From contig NC_134643.1 of assembly GCF_030463565.1 (NCBI RefSeq), positions 166,678,491 to 166,742,490 on the forward strand: a stretch of DNA of 64,000 bases. The letters are read 5' to 3'. Below, one piece after another: positions 36,101 to 50,591 of this stretch. The notes under the pieces were generated by a model. The model saw nothing but the letters and a program-made list of their open reading frames with translations. It had not been told where the DNA came from and did not search any database. The translations under genes and the position numbers were made by a program. The stretch is from Pelecanus crispus. Its lineage: Eukaryota > Chordata > Aves > Pelecaniformes > Pelecanidae. Each line of letters begins with the position of its first letter. Within the stretch, counting starts at the first letter, position 1.

Positions 36101-38073
36101 TTGTGCCAGGAAAGTCTTAGCTCCATTAATGTATTTTTTTCCAAGGTCAGGAGTTTACCACTTAGATATAACTAGAAGGTAAATCAACAATCTAGTCTCA
36201 CAGTCCTTAGTGGACAAAATGTGAAAATTGCACATTTCTCAGGATATGAGACTCCCCATAACAATGAAAATGCTCAGTGTGCCTACACACAGAGCATCCC
36301 TCCATCTAACAAATGAACAACTAGAGGAAGTCACATTGTTATAGAAGTCTTTGCAAGCACTAGAATTGCATATAGAGACACTGTGTGATATGAATCAAAG
36401 GAGAGTCTGGCCTCACTGAAAAGTAATGGCAGCTGGAATAGAAGAACAAAAAGACAGGAGGGAGAAGACAAAATAAGCTTAAAGTGGAGGATAGGGCAGA
36501 AAAGAGGCAGTGAAATGAAGATTTCCATACGTGGCTGTAGGCTTATCACACAGTCTGGAGCAACCTGGTGAAGCTCTATTCTGAGCCAAGAAACTTAAAA
36601 GAAACCAAGAAGCAGGTAATATGGTGTCTTTAACATGCTCATGCAGTATGAATGAAGGAGTAAATGCTCTGTGGATACAGAAAGCATTTTTTCAAGATGA
36701 AGGGACTGAGGTTCATACACCACCCCTCCCCAATGGGCACAGCGATGAGCACTCAAAGGAGAAGCGGTACTTAGTGGCCAACAGAAGGCACCGACCACCT
36801 TTCCCGCAACTTTCTACCACCTTCCACATATCCATCTTTAGTGACAACAGTGTTGTCAGTAATACCTAGACACAGACTCCTCCCTTATCTGTTTGCAATT
36901 TGGTTATCTGCCAGCCTTCCTCAAAGTTTCTCAATAGGAAGTGAAAGTCAAGTTGACTCCCTGCTACCACACTGGTGCACAGATGCAGCAGTTGCTTCCC
37001 TTTTCCCACCAGGGCTTTCATTTGGGTAAGAGAAAGATAAGCTTCAGATAAATGCTGGGAAATGAAAGAGATCAAGAACTAGAAAAGTCAGGAGAAGAAG
37101 ACCAAAATGTTCATTGATATTACAGTATCGAAAGGATAAAATATTGCCCAAAGACCTCAACTACACCTTGTCCGAACATGAGAAATGCAAGAGGCATCCA
37201 TCCCTAAAATCCTATAAGCTTCACGATGCATCAGCAAATGACTACAAGTGGTGAGACATGACGGCAGAGGACTTCCCCCAAAGCGAAGAAGGATTTTGTG
37301 CAGGAGCAAACACAAAGTATGGGAAAGAGTGGAGATGAAGGGGAAGAGATGATGAAAATGTGGGAGGAAAATGGCGTAGTGGGGAATGAAAATGTGAAAA
37401 TGGTATTAAGGGGAAAAAGAGATCAGATAACGGGAAAAAAAGAAAAACAGGATAAATTATTTAAATTACAAAAGAAGACATACAAAAGAGTGGGAAAGAA
37501 AAGAAAAAAGAAACTAAAGCTTTAACAGCAGTAACAAAATAGCAAGCTGGTATTTTTTGAGGGAATGAATACATATGGCACACATTTTATTCTACCGTCT
37601 CAAAAGATGCATGGAGGTGATGGTCAGTAATTCTCCACTTGTGACAAGTTCATCATTTCTCAGGATTATCCGTGGAAGAAAAAAAAGAACAGAAAGTTTT
37701 CAGTATGCACGCTACCATCTGTTTAAGGGCTGTATCCACAGCAACTAGAAACCAAGATAAAAATCAGTCACCATGTAACCACACTCCCCTGAGAAACTAG
37801 CAACGTAAGAGAATTTTTTCAGTTTCTAACAACATATTCAGACACAGTATCACTGAACATTTAAGGGCTAAAATGAGGTACATCAAGTAATGAAGCTGGT
37901 GGTTTATGTTCAAATTCTACCACATACTTAATCTGCTCCTCGAAGTTATGGGTGTCTGACAACCCAGCACTCACAGGCACAGCTCCATGCTTCAGGCTCC
38001 TCCAGACCAGAACATTTCAGCTAGAGAAAGACTGAGAAAGGTAAAGCTTAAAGAGTTGCCAGCAAAGAAATTC

Positions 38074-38163
38074 TGGGGTGGCTGGTTTGGTGGTTTTTTG
38101 TTTGTTTTGTTTTGTTTTTTCTGGTTTGGTGGGGTTTTGGGGTTTGGTTTTTTTTTTTTGGGT
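38074..38163 (+). repeat. G/T-rich low-complexity tract
   Basis: About 90 bases of imperfect GGTTT, GTTTT and GGGGTTTT units ending in an 11-base T-run and GGG. It is complementary in composition to the A/C-rich tracts at 27.1 and 56.0 kb. Confidence 0.8.
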
Positions 38164-40769
38164 AGAAAGCATCCAAAGTGAATTCTGCTTTGGATAAAAG
38201 AGCTCAGTGAATAGCAGGGGGAAAAAAAAAAGATAAAATTATTTCTTTCCCCTTTTTTTTTAAAAAAAAAAACCTTTTACTCTTTTCGTGTTGGCTTGTG
38301 TAACTTGTCAGGCTCATATTCTTCAGAATTTCTTGCAAAGACCTGAAGAATAAGCTTACCACAAAAGGCTTCTATCTAAGAAAAGGGCCTCCTTATAGCC
38401 AGAACAGAGTTTGCCACATTGTGCGGACAATGGAGCACCATTAAAACCACCTATCGTGTTCTTATGTTCTCCTTCCATAATACTACCAATATACAGGGAA
38501 ATTGCACTGTCTCTTTTCTCAAACAGAAGAACTGAAGAGTAAAGGAGTAGGAGGAATGAGCAGAGCAGCTTCTCAAGGGGCAGCTAAACAAAACTGTTGC
38601 ACTACGGCATACAGAGGAAAGTTAAAGTTCACTTCCCTAGCCAAACAAAATGGAAAGCAGGAAAGAAAACGCTAAATTTATCTCACCTATGCCACACTAC
38701 CTACAGACAGCATATTGGGACCTCATAAATCTGTACAACATTCTCCCAGAACATCATTCAAAGCCGTATTTGATGCCTGATATATACTTTGTACTTTTTA
38801 TTATTTTCAGTTTCACAAAAAAACCTCCCTAAGAGTTATCAGCTTCACTCCCACAGGTAAAAATATCATCTAAATTCCATCTGTAATGTGATCTGTTCAA
38901 CTCCACTGTCTTCAAATTATACCTTTCCAAGCCCCTAAAGGTAAAAGAATTGCCCAAGTACAGCAATCCAGAAAATGGTTTTCAATTTTTTAAATATTAT
39001 TTTGAGATTGAAATTAGCCTGCATTTCATTTTTAACCACCACATCTCAACATTTGTGAATCATGCTTTTTGTGATTTAGTTGATGGCCAGCAAATTCGGT
39101 GAGCGAGTAATATAAAAAAAGGCTGGTCAAAAGCTTTCATGACATAGCGTTTCTGAAGAACCTCTTAAAACATTCATACATTGATCCCATTGCCTTCCGA
39201 TCACTGGTTTCACAGATTAGCACTGTCAGTTAACTAAATGCTGTGCTCAAGTTAAAGGTCAAACATGAAGGTAACTTGAAAGTGTTTTGGCAACTTGTAA
39301 AGGGAAGTGTCTTACTGATGTTCAAACAACGTTCATTTATCTTACTTAAAGCCCTCCACCTTTTTAAAGAACTCTACGTGAAGTCAAACATGAAAAGACA
39401 TTTTTCCACTTTCATTGTTCATAGCCTAAGGAACGGAGAAGCTGAGAAGAAAATGTTATCAATTCTTCTTTTATCATTTACTGTTCTGAACTTATTTACC
39501 ACTTCTTGCAATTAAAGATATATTATAAAGATTGTCCTTCCTAACTGGAAATGGCTTCTTCCGCCTTTCTGAAGAAACTTGGCTGCACTCCTGCCAGCAG
39601 CTTGTAGGCCAAGAGACACTTTCAATTCATTTTCTATTACAACGGCAACATTCAAGAATTGAGTAATTTCTAGTTCAGTTTTTATGTTAAAACTTAACAT
39701 TCTGATGGGAATAGAGAAAAGCAGATTAGGATCTTTCCATTTAAGGAACAATTTCATTGGATTGAAATGTTAAGAAATCATGGAAAACAGAACTATGTTA
39801 TCAGGGACTGGAAACAAAGATTCATACTCCAGTTGTTGGCCAAAGCTTTATGCCATCTCACCTCTAATTCTGGCAACCTATCAGCAGTAACATAGCTATA
39901 CCTACTTGCACTACACTACCTCGGACATGACGAGAACTTGTGTATCAGTACAGAGTTGTGTTTCAGGCAGAAGAAACTCAGTAAAGGCTTCCAATTGCTA
40001 GGCTGTAATTAAATTACGAGCAACATATCTTCACATAGAGCAATGCAAGACCTATGTTGTCCACTAGGTTTGATAGTAGTAACACATACATCTAAGATAC
40101 AGGAAAAAGTGAATTGAGACACCATCTGCCTTGTTCTATTGCCCTACAACGCAAAGTATGCGAGTTATCTGCATTTGCTGGTTTGACCAAAACAGAAAAT
40201 AAAAAGGCTCTGCTATTCTATTCAATAAGGAAGTAAGAGCATTAAACGTGGCAAACAGAAAGTCCCTGTGCTTGACCTCCGTAAGAAAGTTATAGAGTTT
40301 AATTTCTGCACTTTCTCAAAAGAAACAAGCCTTATTCAAAGTACATCTGCAAACAAAGGAGTTACGTAGACAATTTTCAAGCTCTCTGAAAAGGATGCTA
40401 ACAATACCAATACTCAGAAGAGTCAGTAGCATTTTGACTTCCTAACTTTCTACAATGGCTCTTACTAAAGACCACCAAGAGGTAGTCACTTTACCTTTCA
40501 GCCTCAGTTTTGGTGAAAGAATGCCAGAAGCACTGATAGCCTTACATGATTGTCTGACATTCTGCTTAGACCTTGTGAAGCAGTTTTAACATACAAAGCT
40601 ACATAAAACACTTAAATGGCTATTAGCAGTACAACAGTGTATGAAAGCCTGATGGAGAAGAATAAAGACATATGTTATTTTTAAGAAACAGGAACCACAA
40701 AAGATATATGAACCAAAAATGTATTTTTCCCATAACTTAATATAATCCTTACAGAACATATATCAATAC

Positions 40770-41015
40770 CTGCTGCTGCCTTTGCCGCCTCATTTGGGCA
40801 ACCTGAGACATCATGATTTGACGATCCAGTAACTCCATTCTCTGTTGCCTCTGGATGTCAACTGTTGCTCCCATTCCCACTCGAACTTCATTTGTTGGTT
40901 CCGCAGATGAGAAGATTGGTTCAAGAGTCCAAGAAAATATCTTTGCTACCCAGCTGGGTACACAAAGAATTCGATGAACTTTTAATATACTGCTATTGTA
41001 GCAAATCCCAGAAAC
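40770..41015 (-). CDS. UBAC2: UBAC2 coding exon (last TM segment and cytosolic region)
   Basis: A 246-base, phase 0-0 exon encoding 82 residues. The N-terminal part, VSGICYNSSILKVHRILCVP, continues the loop after the preceding transmembrane exon. SWVAKIFSWTLEPIFSS follows, which is amphipathic and near the membrane surface. The basic, Gln-rich cytosolic segment comes next (DIQRQQRMELLDRQIMMSQ, then MRRQRQQQ). The acceptor TTTTAG lies above 41,015 and the donor CAG|GTATTG below 40,770. The segment matches vertebrate UBAC2 closely, with a few conservative changes (for example IMMSQVAQ in the Gln-rich helix). UBAC2 acts in the ER membrane with UBXD8/FAF2 and gp78 in ERAD and lipid-droplet control; that role is family knowledge. 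Confidence 0.96.
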
Positions 41016-43450
41016 CTAAAACAAAAAATGAAATGTTAAAAAAAAAAACACCCAACAAAAACTTAAATACACCAAATTTACTTTGTAGTTAGCTGCAGAT
41101 AGCAGTTGGTCTTTCTGTTTTTTAAAGAACTTTTTATTGTATTTACCCAGAGTTCTCAGTCAAGAATCAGAGGAAGAATAGGGGATTTCTTTACCTCCAG
41201 CTTCCTCACAACTACAGATGATTACTTTTTAAAATCTGTGTACTGCATTGCCTGTGACTCAGAAAGCTGCTTGGGGTTTTTTGTTTGTTTCAGAATTTGA
41301 GCCCAAACCAAGCAACCCCTTCTCAAACAGGTCAAAATTAAAACAAAATTTTCATTTCTAGTAAAGGAACTGGTCAGGGTGTGCTGCATGCTGACCTGAG
41401 AAGATTAAGGCTGCCCTTCAGGATGCTGAAACATTGTAAACACGCCTTAAAAAACCAACCTCCTTACGGCTTCTGCCCCCACCACCAAAGTCTCTCCTTC
41501 TAGTAAAAACAAAAGCAAACCAGATGATTTGAAGTTAAATCTAAGAGTACACACCGACTTATTCCAAAAGGATCCCATCTACCTTCTAGGAGAAAAAGAA
41601 AGGTTCAAAAACCAGTTCACTAAAAACTGTGATATTGAAAAAGCCAGTTTTTGTGATGCCCTTCTCCCACCTATAAGAAAAACACCCTTTCCCTGTGTTC
41701 AAACTTGTGCTTGCCTTGGGGCTTGATTTCATTTCAGATTCAGGAGGAGCAACAGAAATCCATGTGCCCCATAAATGATCTACAGTCATCATTTTAAATC
41801 CCATTACGAAGCCCTAGCACTTGAGCCCAAAGTGGTCCAGCAGGAAGGCCAAAGTTCTTGCACAAAATCTGAGGCTGCATTCTGCTTTATGCCACATTTC
41901 AGTATTTGTGACTATTTATTGTCTGGTATGCCGTAAGAATTATGCTATGAGCACAGAGTGAAATGAACAGGAAGACATATAAACCCAAACCAATCTGTAA
42001 ACATACCCAAACAATGCAGTTATGCTAGAAGCAATGTAGAAACTCCACATCTGGGCCAGTTATTTGGGGATATTTATTTTATCTCACTGACATTTGTATT
42101 AATATACCAAATGCATTGCTGCATATACAAAGGGAGACAGTATAGGAAAATGCAACATTCTTTGGGAGGGGGATATTTTTCAGATTATTTACAAGGTTAT
42201 TGTTAATTATCCAGTGAGATAATGAAACTTTTAACAAAAGTACATTCTGCTTTGGGAAACAGTGATTTTCGTTTTATTCTGCTTTCATTTTATGACTGCT
42301 CTCAGGGTTGGATGTGACACTAAACATGGGCTACCATTCTAAAATGAGAAAGAACAGTTTCAAACTACTCTTAACCCCTTCAATCTTTTTGTGCTATGAG
42401 GAAGGAGGTAAATGGGATGGGATAAGAGGAAGGCCATAAACTCTGGCATCATAGTGAAGGCTGCCTTTAACAAAAATTTTATGTATTCAAAGAAAGGTCC
42501 TGACTGGACTCCAGGAATGACAGGCTGGAACAGAAGCTTCTTCATGACCTCAGAAATTCTTTCCTCACCTCTAGTGAAACTGTTCCAGATGACTGTAAGC
42601 CCATGACCGAGGTTGCACACATCAACTGGAAACTAATAACTATAATCGCCAAAGAGTAAGTGGAGGAAAATTTGTATCACTTCTGCAATTCATCTACTTT
42701 TGGTATGCAGTACTTGAGGTATCTATCTGGCAAGAAAGTCTCTCAGAAGCTAACCACTTATTCCCAAGAGAGTTATGTAGATAGACTCCCCACTCAAGAA
42801 AATCTAGACTGTAGGGCTACCAGGAACGTCCACTTTTTTGGGAGGAAGAATTACTGAACCAGGTTGCAAATATTACATGTACATTTAATCTGATGATTTC
42901 TTAGATGCAAAATGCACAAGCAGCACCAGAACCTACAAATTATCTTCCTTCCTCCCACCTCGTATTGTTAGGCTATGGAGCCAGGCCCTCTCATTGGCCC
43001 CAGGGATTCTGCATTCCTGGTTGCACAGGTGTAACCAGGCAGGGAAAGCGCTCCCACTCAAAATACGTTGTCCAACATGACACGAGCATTCCCTCACTTC
43101 TTCCAAATGTCCCTGCCAGCTACGGATCTCTGATCACTCTTATCACCTGCAGTCCTGTGTTAAGATCTAATGTTTTCACGGCACCCTAAATCTTAAAACG
43201 GGTTCAAAAAGTCACAAGAACAAGACAAAGAAGTGGTAGGAAAATCTACACGTGTCTGAACACATTAACCACAGAGTCACTCTCTTATCAACTCAAGATA
43301 GAAAATAGAGCAAAGAGATAGCAGCAGCATGTCTTTAGTGTCAGTACTTTGGGACTTGTTTGTCTCAGAAGGGAAAGTGTACTGCAAGCACCAACTAGTA
43401 GCTGCATCAATAAAAGCATTCTCGTATTTTTCTAAGTAGAGACGGCTAGT

Positions 43451-43770
43451 CATAGAATCATAGAATCATTCAGGTTGGAAAAGATTCTTAAGATCATCGA
43501 ATCCAACCGCTAACCTAACATTGCCAAGTCCACCACTAAACCATGTCCCTAAGTGCCACATCTACACATCTTTTAAATACCTCCAGGGATGGTGACTCAA
43601 CCTGTTCCCTGGGCAGCCTGTTCCAGTGCTTGATAACCCTTTTGGTGAAGAAATTTTTCCTAATACCACATCTAAAGCTCTGCTGGCGCAACTTGAGGCC
43701 ATTTCCTCTTGTCGTGTTTGGGAGAAGAGACCAACATCCACCTCATTACAGCCTCCTTTTAGGTAGTTGC
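43451..43770 (-). mobile_element. CR1 LINE 3' fragment
   Basis: Begins with the CR1 tail (CATAGAATCATAGAATCATT) and AGGTTGGAAAAGATTCTTAAG. It runs through 3' UTR into the ORF2 C-terminus, with [11 protein letters not shown] and GTGCPGNRL readable on the minus strand in broken frames, and stops near 43,770. It is severely 5'-truncated and sits in sense with UBAC2. Confidence 0.92.
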
Positions 43771-46700
43771 TAAAATGGAGAATGGCACTTAGCACTGCAT
43801 GTGAGACTCATACACATGGTTCCTACCTGCCTTCCTAGCTTTACTGAACTCATTGGAGTAGCATGCCTGGTCTATAGCCAATGCACCAGTTGCAGTGGGC
43901 TGTCTTCTTTCTCCTTGCTGCTCCTCAACAGCAGACTAGTGTCTTGGCCCCTCCTTGTCCTGCCTTAGACAGAACCTCATTGCATAACCCAAACATGTGG
44001 ACTTCTGTGTTCACAGAGCAGGAAGTTGAGAAGTCTGACAATATGAAGTTCACAGTAAAATCTAACATAAAAAGCACCTGGTGAAGGAACAAGACAAAAC
44101 CGTGTGGGACTAGCAGAAGAGAAGTGTATCTTCTACATACAGTTGCCAAGAAACTTACTGTGGACCGGTAATTGTTCAGGGCAATCGTGTGAGACTTGCA
44201 ATTCTTCACAAGTATAAACAGATGGAAGGACAGACTCAGTGGTGAAGAGCACCAAGTGCACACTGGCAATCCACCTTGTTACCTCCACAGCTGTTAGGAT
44301 TTCAGTGCCACTCCCCTTCCTCTCTCCCTTGATTTACTACTCTGATTATAAAGCTATTAGGTGGAAGTACAAGACACTTCAAATGCTGTGCTCAGTTTTA
44401 ACAAATTTTCAAGAAGTTTCATCTAGTGAGGAAGAGATACCTGTATGCATATTTCCAATAAACCCAGAATGGAGGAATCTGTAGTTAAAATAGGTCTTGT
44501 GATTCAGTCTGGTTTAGTGTCATACACTCATCTTAATGTCAAGTATTTCCAAAGAACTTCCTCTTTAGCTGGTTCATATGCAGAACTTGATATATATCAT
44601 TTAAAGAAAAAACCCAAGCTTTGACAAAGTATAAAGTAACTTTTCATACCATTTTTGTTATAGACTTGTAGTGAATTTCTAGTGTTTAAGAAAGTAAACC
44701 AACTTTTTTTATTCAATGAAGATAAGATGATCTCATTCTATCTCAACTTCAGCACTGTACATCAGATTAAAGGGCTACTTCCCCCAAAGATGAGCCTCCA
44801 GAGTATTTTAGGCTCTAAAAAGTCACCACAGAAAGACACTGCAGCTAAGTTCACATTGTTAGAATGGAGAAATTTTGGCTGGCAACATAAAATGCATCTT
44901 AGTTGTTTTCTGTTAGTCACACCACCATAACCTACAACCTCATCCACCACATCGTATAAGGCGCAATGCTAAGCAGAGGAAATGGAGTATGCTGGAAATT
45001 GTCTGGCACACTGCAGAAAAAAGTGTGCTTATATTTGTTCAGTTTCTTAACATCATGGCTTACTACTGGTCCTTCACATTAAGTCTCCTAACCTCTTCCT
45101 GCCCCTGTATAAAGTCCAACTTCCCCTCGCCTTCCCTCATGTCCCTCCGAAGTTGCACACTTTTTAGAAAAAGGAAGTGGCTGTAGTTTCTCTGTTACAT
45201 TAGGTAAACCAAACATGGAAGCTCTCCAATATTTTACATGACAAAGACACATATGCTCCACTACTACCTGAGATATTTAAAATCACTATACTTGATTAAC
45301 ACTAAAAAAGGAAATAAAATGGAAAAAACAGTAAGCAGATTGGTATAGAAAATGATGTTGAAAATTATTTTGCCTAATGGTTAGAACTTGACAGCAAATA
45401 CCCAATTATTTTGTTCTGAATAATTTAAATATATTCATCATATGTATTCAAGACTTTGCTCTTTTCAGATAACAACAAATTGAAAGCAAACAGCAGTATC
45501 CTTAAGGTGAAGTGACATTTTTATACCTATTTCATCTGCTTTATCCTTAGTATGTTCTGAATTCTATACAACTTGAATCAAAACAAGGGGTTAAAGTTTG
45601 TGTCGTGATTCTGTATTTACCTTGATTAGAGAAACACATTTATCAAGCCAAGAGAGATCATGTGAAAACCACCCAACAAATAAAACCACTACACATGTAT
45701 TTTCAACTTGTAGTTATAACCTGCAACGTAACTGTAACACAACAGATTTGTTTGGGTGTTCTTTGCAGAAATAGTTACTAAGAGTATAAAGAGCCTTTTG
45801 CAATAGTTAGCTTGGCAGAAAAATAAGATTATAATAATAATAATGAACTAATTCTCTTCAATTTCTTTCCCAGTTGACTGGGCTCGTAAATTTCCCAGAT
45901 ACCTTGAATTTTTTTCTTCAGAGTCCATTGATGCTGTCTTCATTGGTCAGGTGCAATCATTATCAGATCTCAATCTTTCTTTGGGTATGTGCAAGCATGA
46001 CTGTACTGCCATTTCAGCACAGTACATCTATTCTTAACTTGCACTTGTGACCTAAGGATAGGTTCCCTCGGGGCTCTGCTACAGTTCTGCAGGCAATTAT
46101 CATATTGTTAACCAAACCTCTTTACGTAAAAGATCATGATTGGATTTATCTGCCCCAATGTAGACACCTGTAATTTAAAAGCCTACTTATGAGCTGTTTG
46201 TTTTAAAGCTGGTTTCATAGTTGACAGAGAGAAACGGGCACTGTTAAGATGTGACTCATCCTGTGGCACGTCTCCAAAGTACACACACAGCTGAATTACT
46301 CTCACAGATTCCCTCTCTAAACAACGGTAACGTTGCAACCATGATGGTGTACATGTACAGGCTAGAAAAGCTTCATAGAAGCAATCTACCTCTTACTGAA
46401 CCAGTTGGCACAGTTGACCAAGTAGACCGGATTTTGGGCACACAAACTCTTCCTCAGGTCTGAGAGAGAAACAGAAAACTTAGGAGTGAAATACAAACTG
46501 AAAACTAAAATCCATTTTTCTACAGGATTTCAGAAGCCATGCATATAAAAGAGAAAGTATCTTATGACACATTATTACCTTCTCCCCTCCTTTCCCACTA
46601 CTTTCTCCTTCTTCCAGAACTGGAAATATCTGCATCTCCCTCCTCCCCAAACAATTACCTCACTTCCACACTAACAACCCCCGTATGCCAGATGAATCAA

Positions 46701-47099
46701 CTACTTTTCTTCTCTGATGCTTTAACTGATGCAGGAGTAAGTGCTGTCAGCTTAGTCAGTTGTCATGCGTTTACATGTAGCCATCTAGACATGAGCAAGG
46801 TGTCTAAGCTCCCACCACAGAGGAGATTAAGTCAACACAGTCAGTAGAACATAGAGACACTCATCTCAAATTAAGTCACTTACAGTCACTCAACTGAATA
46901 TTGACCATTGCTCACATGCACATACCTCACGTTAGTTTTGGGTGGGATTCAGCACATCTGTTAGCTTACTTATGGATATCTGCACCTGTCCTAAAGTTAG
47001 GAGACAGACAAACAGACAATGCTTCTTTTTCATGCACTAATCTCTGTTATTCTATTGCTTTTCCATTTCTTATTTCAGGCTATGCACTTCACAACCTGT

Positions 47100-47668
47100 G
47101 TGCTGAGCTTCCTGAACTGCGTTGCCAGCAGGTCGAGGGAAATGATCCTTCCTCTTGTCTCAGCATGGGCAAGGCTGCACCTGGAGTATTGTGTCCAGTT
47201 CTGCACTCCCTGGCACAGGAAAGACATGGACTTGCTGGATCAAGTCCAGTGCAGAGCCACAATGGTGATCAAGGGACTGGAGCATCTTTCACATGAGGAG
47301 ATGCTGAGAGAAGTGGGACTGTTTGGCCTGAAGAAGAGAAGATTCAGGGGGATTTTATCAAACTATATAAATGCCTGAGGGAGGGTGCAAAGAGGACAGA
47401 GCCAGGCTCTTCTCAGTGGCGTCCAGTGACAAAACCAGAGGCAACGGGCACAATCTGAAACACAGGAGGTTCCCTCAGAACATAAGGAAACACTTTTTCA
47501 CTGTGAAGGTCATTGAGCGCTGGCACAGGTTGCCGAGGGAGACGGTAAAGTCTCCATCCTTGGAGATATTCAAAAGCCATCTGGACATGGTCCTGGGCAA
47601 CCGGCTCTGGGTGGCCCTGCCTGAGCAGGGGGCTTGGACCAGATGTCAACCTCAGTGATTCTGTGAAC
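47100..47668 (+). mobile_element. CR1 LINE 3' fragment
   Basis: ORF2 C-terminal domain in plus orientation. It covers [27 protein letters not shown] and EHLSHEEMLREVGLFGLKKR, then a frame change near 47,370, then [20 protein letters not shown] and [20 protein letters not shown], ending at a single GATTCTGTGA unit. It is antisense to UBAC2 and similar in subfamily to the copy at 4805-5870. Confidence 0.93.
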
Positions 47669-47910
47669 TTAGTACTTGGTCTTTGGTGGGCAGTTCTATC
47701 AGCAAAGGAGAATCACATCAGTTACACATAAAATATATGTTTTTATTTAGGAAAGTACTTAAAGATAGGTAGAATTTTTAATAAGCGAGTAGTTTCACTG
47801 ATATTAGCAATACGACTGATACATATATTGTAAAACCAATGTCAAATATTCAGAAATCACAACTCAAGTTCCAAAAAGTCACTAGCAAGATTGTCTTAAA
47901 ATCCTAAGGA

Positions 47911-47985
47911 TTTTTTTGGGGGTGGGGGGGGAAACCCAAACCCAAACCCAAACCCAAAACAAACAAACAAAAGAACAACAAACCC
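47911..47985 (+). repeat. G-run followed by (AAACCC)4 and A/C-rich tract
   Basis: T7-G5-T-G8 (47,911-47,931) is followed directly by four perfect AAACCC units (47,932-47,955) and then AAAC-type units. The G-run and the CCC blocks are locally complementary and could fold back. Confidence 0.85.
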
Positions 47986-50591
47986 ACAAAACTTTCTGTC
48001 ATGATTTCTAAGCCTTTGGGACATTCCTTTGGATTTTGAAGAGGTAGTTTGCACAAGGATTAAAAGCTTATTTTACTACTACGAAAGCTGACATTCCCAA
48101 GCAATGTCTTGACTCCTTGAGAAAAAAAGAAATCAAAAGTGTTGGTAACACTTTCTGCATCTTTACAGACTTTCCTGAAAAAGAGCTTGAGTTATCCATA
48201 TAATCCAAAAAAGACCCTGTAGTACTGGTGCTTTAATTCTGAATATCAGGTCTTGAAATTTTATCCTGGTCAATATTTTTTTTCCACATCTTTTATACAG
48301 TAAAACCTTTTGCTGCAGTTTTTAGAACATAATCCTCAGTAACGGGCAATATGATATAGCTGTAGAATAAAGACCTCTATAGCACTTTGTTACATGGGTA
48401 GGTGTGTATATAGGACCTTTGCTGACAGGCAAAACAGAACCCATGCAGGTGTCCTAGTGTGGTAGTCAAGCCTGAGCTAGAAAGCCCAGCTCATGAAGTA
48501 GGCAGAGCAAACACAGCTCTATACAGAGCAGCCCAATATAGCTCCAGTGCAACATCCATGGGGTGTTTAATGGGATTTCTTGATGGTGTGGTCAATGACA
48601 TTGGGTAATCAGCTGAAAATGACATTTTGGCCCACTGCACCACTGGCACACACACTCAGCCTTAGCTGAACAGCCAATGGCAGTTCCAGCTCCAACCAGG
48701 CATGTTGATTTCAAACATAAAGGCTCAAATACCAGTTGCAATTAAAGACAAGACACCAGCAGGAAACCTTTAAATAATCTATGTTCTCTGATTTATTTAA
48801 ATTTTCTTAGTTATTTCTTCTAAAAATTATGTTTCTTGCTACTGAAAATGATAAAAATATGTTCCTCTGTGATCACCCAGTGTTTCCACAAAACTAAAGA
48901 CTTAAATAAATACATTTAAAAAACAAATTTAAAAAAAATCAATGAGAAGGCTACAATATACTTACAAAACTATTTAAATTTTAAAAGATACTGTTAGGGA
49001 TACCCCCTGTTTTTGTCAATTTTTCAAGTCAGAAATGTACCGTGAAGGAGTCTGTTATGAATCATTTGGGTGAAAACAAGCTCAAGATGAAAAAATAGCA
49101 ATGAGAGTTTTTTTAAAGTGCTATTAATGTTATTCTGAGTGCACTAAATTTTACTTTATACAATAACAATATTTTAAAAAGTAATACATCATTTAATTGT
49201 TTCTTAATATGATTTTGTTTTAATTTCTTCCTTCTAGTAAGTTTTGCCTTTGCTATAGCTTTTCATAATTCCAAATTTAAAAGAATGAATTAAAAATGTT
49301 ATTTCAGTTATTGCAAATAATTAACTTTTATCTACCCTGAACTCCGATTCAAATATTGCTTGGCTATAAATCAACAGCATAAAAAACAATTAATGCATAG
49401 CTTTCATATATTTTTTTAAATTATCCAACTCAGTCCTATTAGACTGACTCTCTTCTGCATCACCAAAGCACTACCAGAAGACATTTAACTAGATGTAAGT
49501 AGACTTACCTGAATCACCATTTATAATTAAACAATTACAAAGAATTCAAGGAATATCACACTTTGATGTTGACTAAAGATCTACGTAAGACTCAGCGTGG
49601 ATAACTGGAGGATGTCCAGACTAACTGGAGGATGAAGGATGACATATGGCAGGACGTGAATGTGGAGGTAACTGCATACTACATTATCAGGCTCTGATCA
49701 AAGATTGTCTTCAAGAAAGTCAGCACATACTTAATTTTAATTTTAAGTATGTAGAAGGGATAATATTTTAAACATGAATACTGCACTGTGGGGTAATACA
49801 AATGCTTCTGCATTCTCTGCAAAACATTTTTTAAAAAAAGAAAAAGAATTCAGTAAGGATTGTTCAAAATCACTTAAGAAAGATGTGGAAGAGGAATAAC
49901 AACAAGAAAATAAATGATTCTTAGGCCTGATCAGATATAACTACATACTGTTATTTTTAAGACAAGAACTAAAAAATGAAAGTCTGGTTTAAATGTTTTG
50001 CTCCCCAGCCCAATCACATCTTATCCTATAAATGCTGATTCTAAAGGACAGGAACTCACTATAGAAAAATACCTCAGCTGAACGAGTAACAAACAGAAAG
50101 GATGAATAAAGTTCTTAAGAAACAGAACTCAAAACAATCCAAAGCACGCTCAGGAGCATTTAACAACAGATATCTGTAGTCTATGTAAAGCCAAGTTAGC
50201 AACTTCAAAATTATGAATAAGAACTAAAGCACTCAAAAATCAGAACCGAAATTAAAACCAAGCACTCACTGCCTGAACTTTCTATCTCAACCTTAAGCCT
50301 TTAAAGTACATGCTCTAAATTACAGATTCTCTACAGTTTTCCAATATCTCAAGTACAGAAAGCGCAACTTTTCGTAAAACCTGAGAAAAGTAAATCACAG
50401 TGTAGCACAGAAACAATGCAGAAGGCCGTTGCATTTGGTTTAGTGAAATCTGCAAAGTAAACAGGGTTTTACAAACTTCAGCATTTGTAAGGTTAAGACA
50501 ATTTCAATTTCCTAATGTTTGAACTGAACTCTACACAAATGCAAGGCAGCTCACAGAAGACTTGGGGTATTCCAAATTTTGAACTTTATGC

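Larger units (their letters stand above)
25928..40769 (-). other. UBAC2 intron, about 14.8 kb
   Basis: AT-rich intron with A/C-rich and T/G-rich simple tracts (27,090-27,154 and 38,074-38,163) and several homopolymer runs (for example 31,197-31,212 and 31,720-31,735). No CR1 copy was recognised here, unlike in the next intron. Open frames at 34,120-34,840 are discussed as a finding. No nested gene was identified. Confidence 0.7.
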
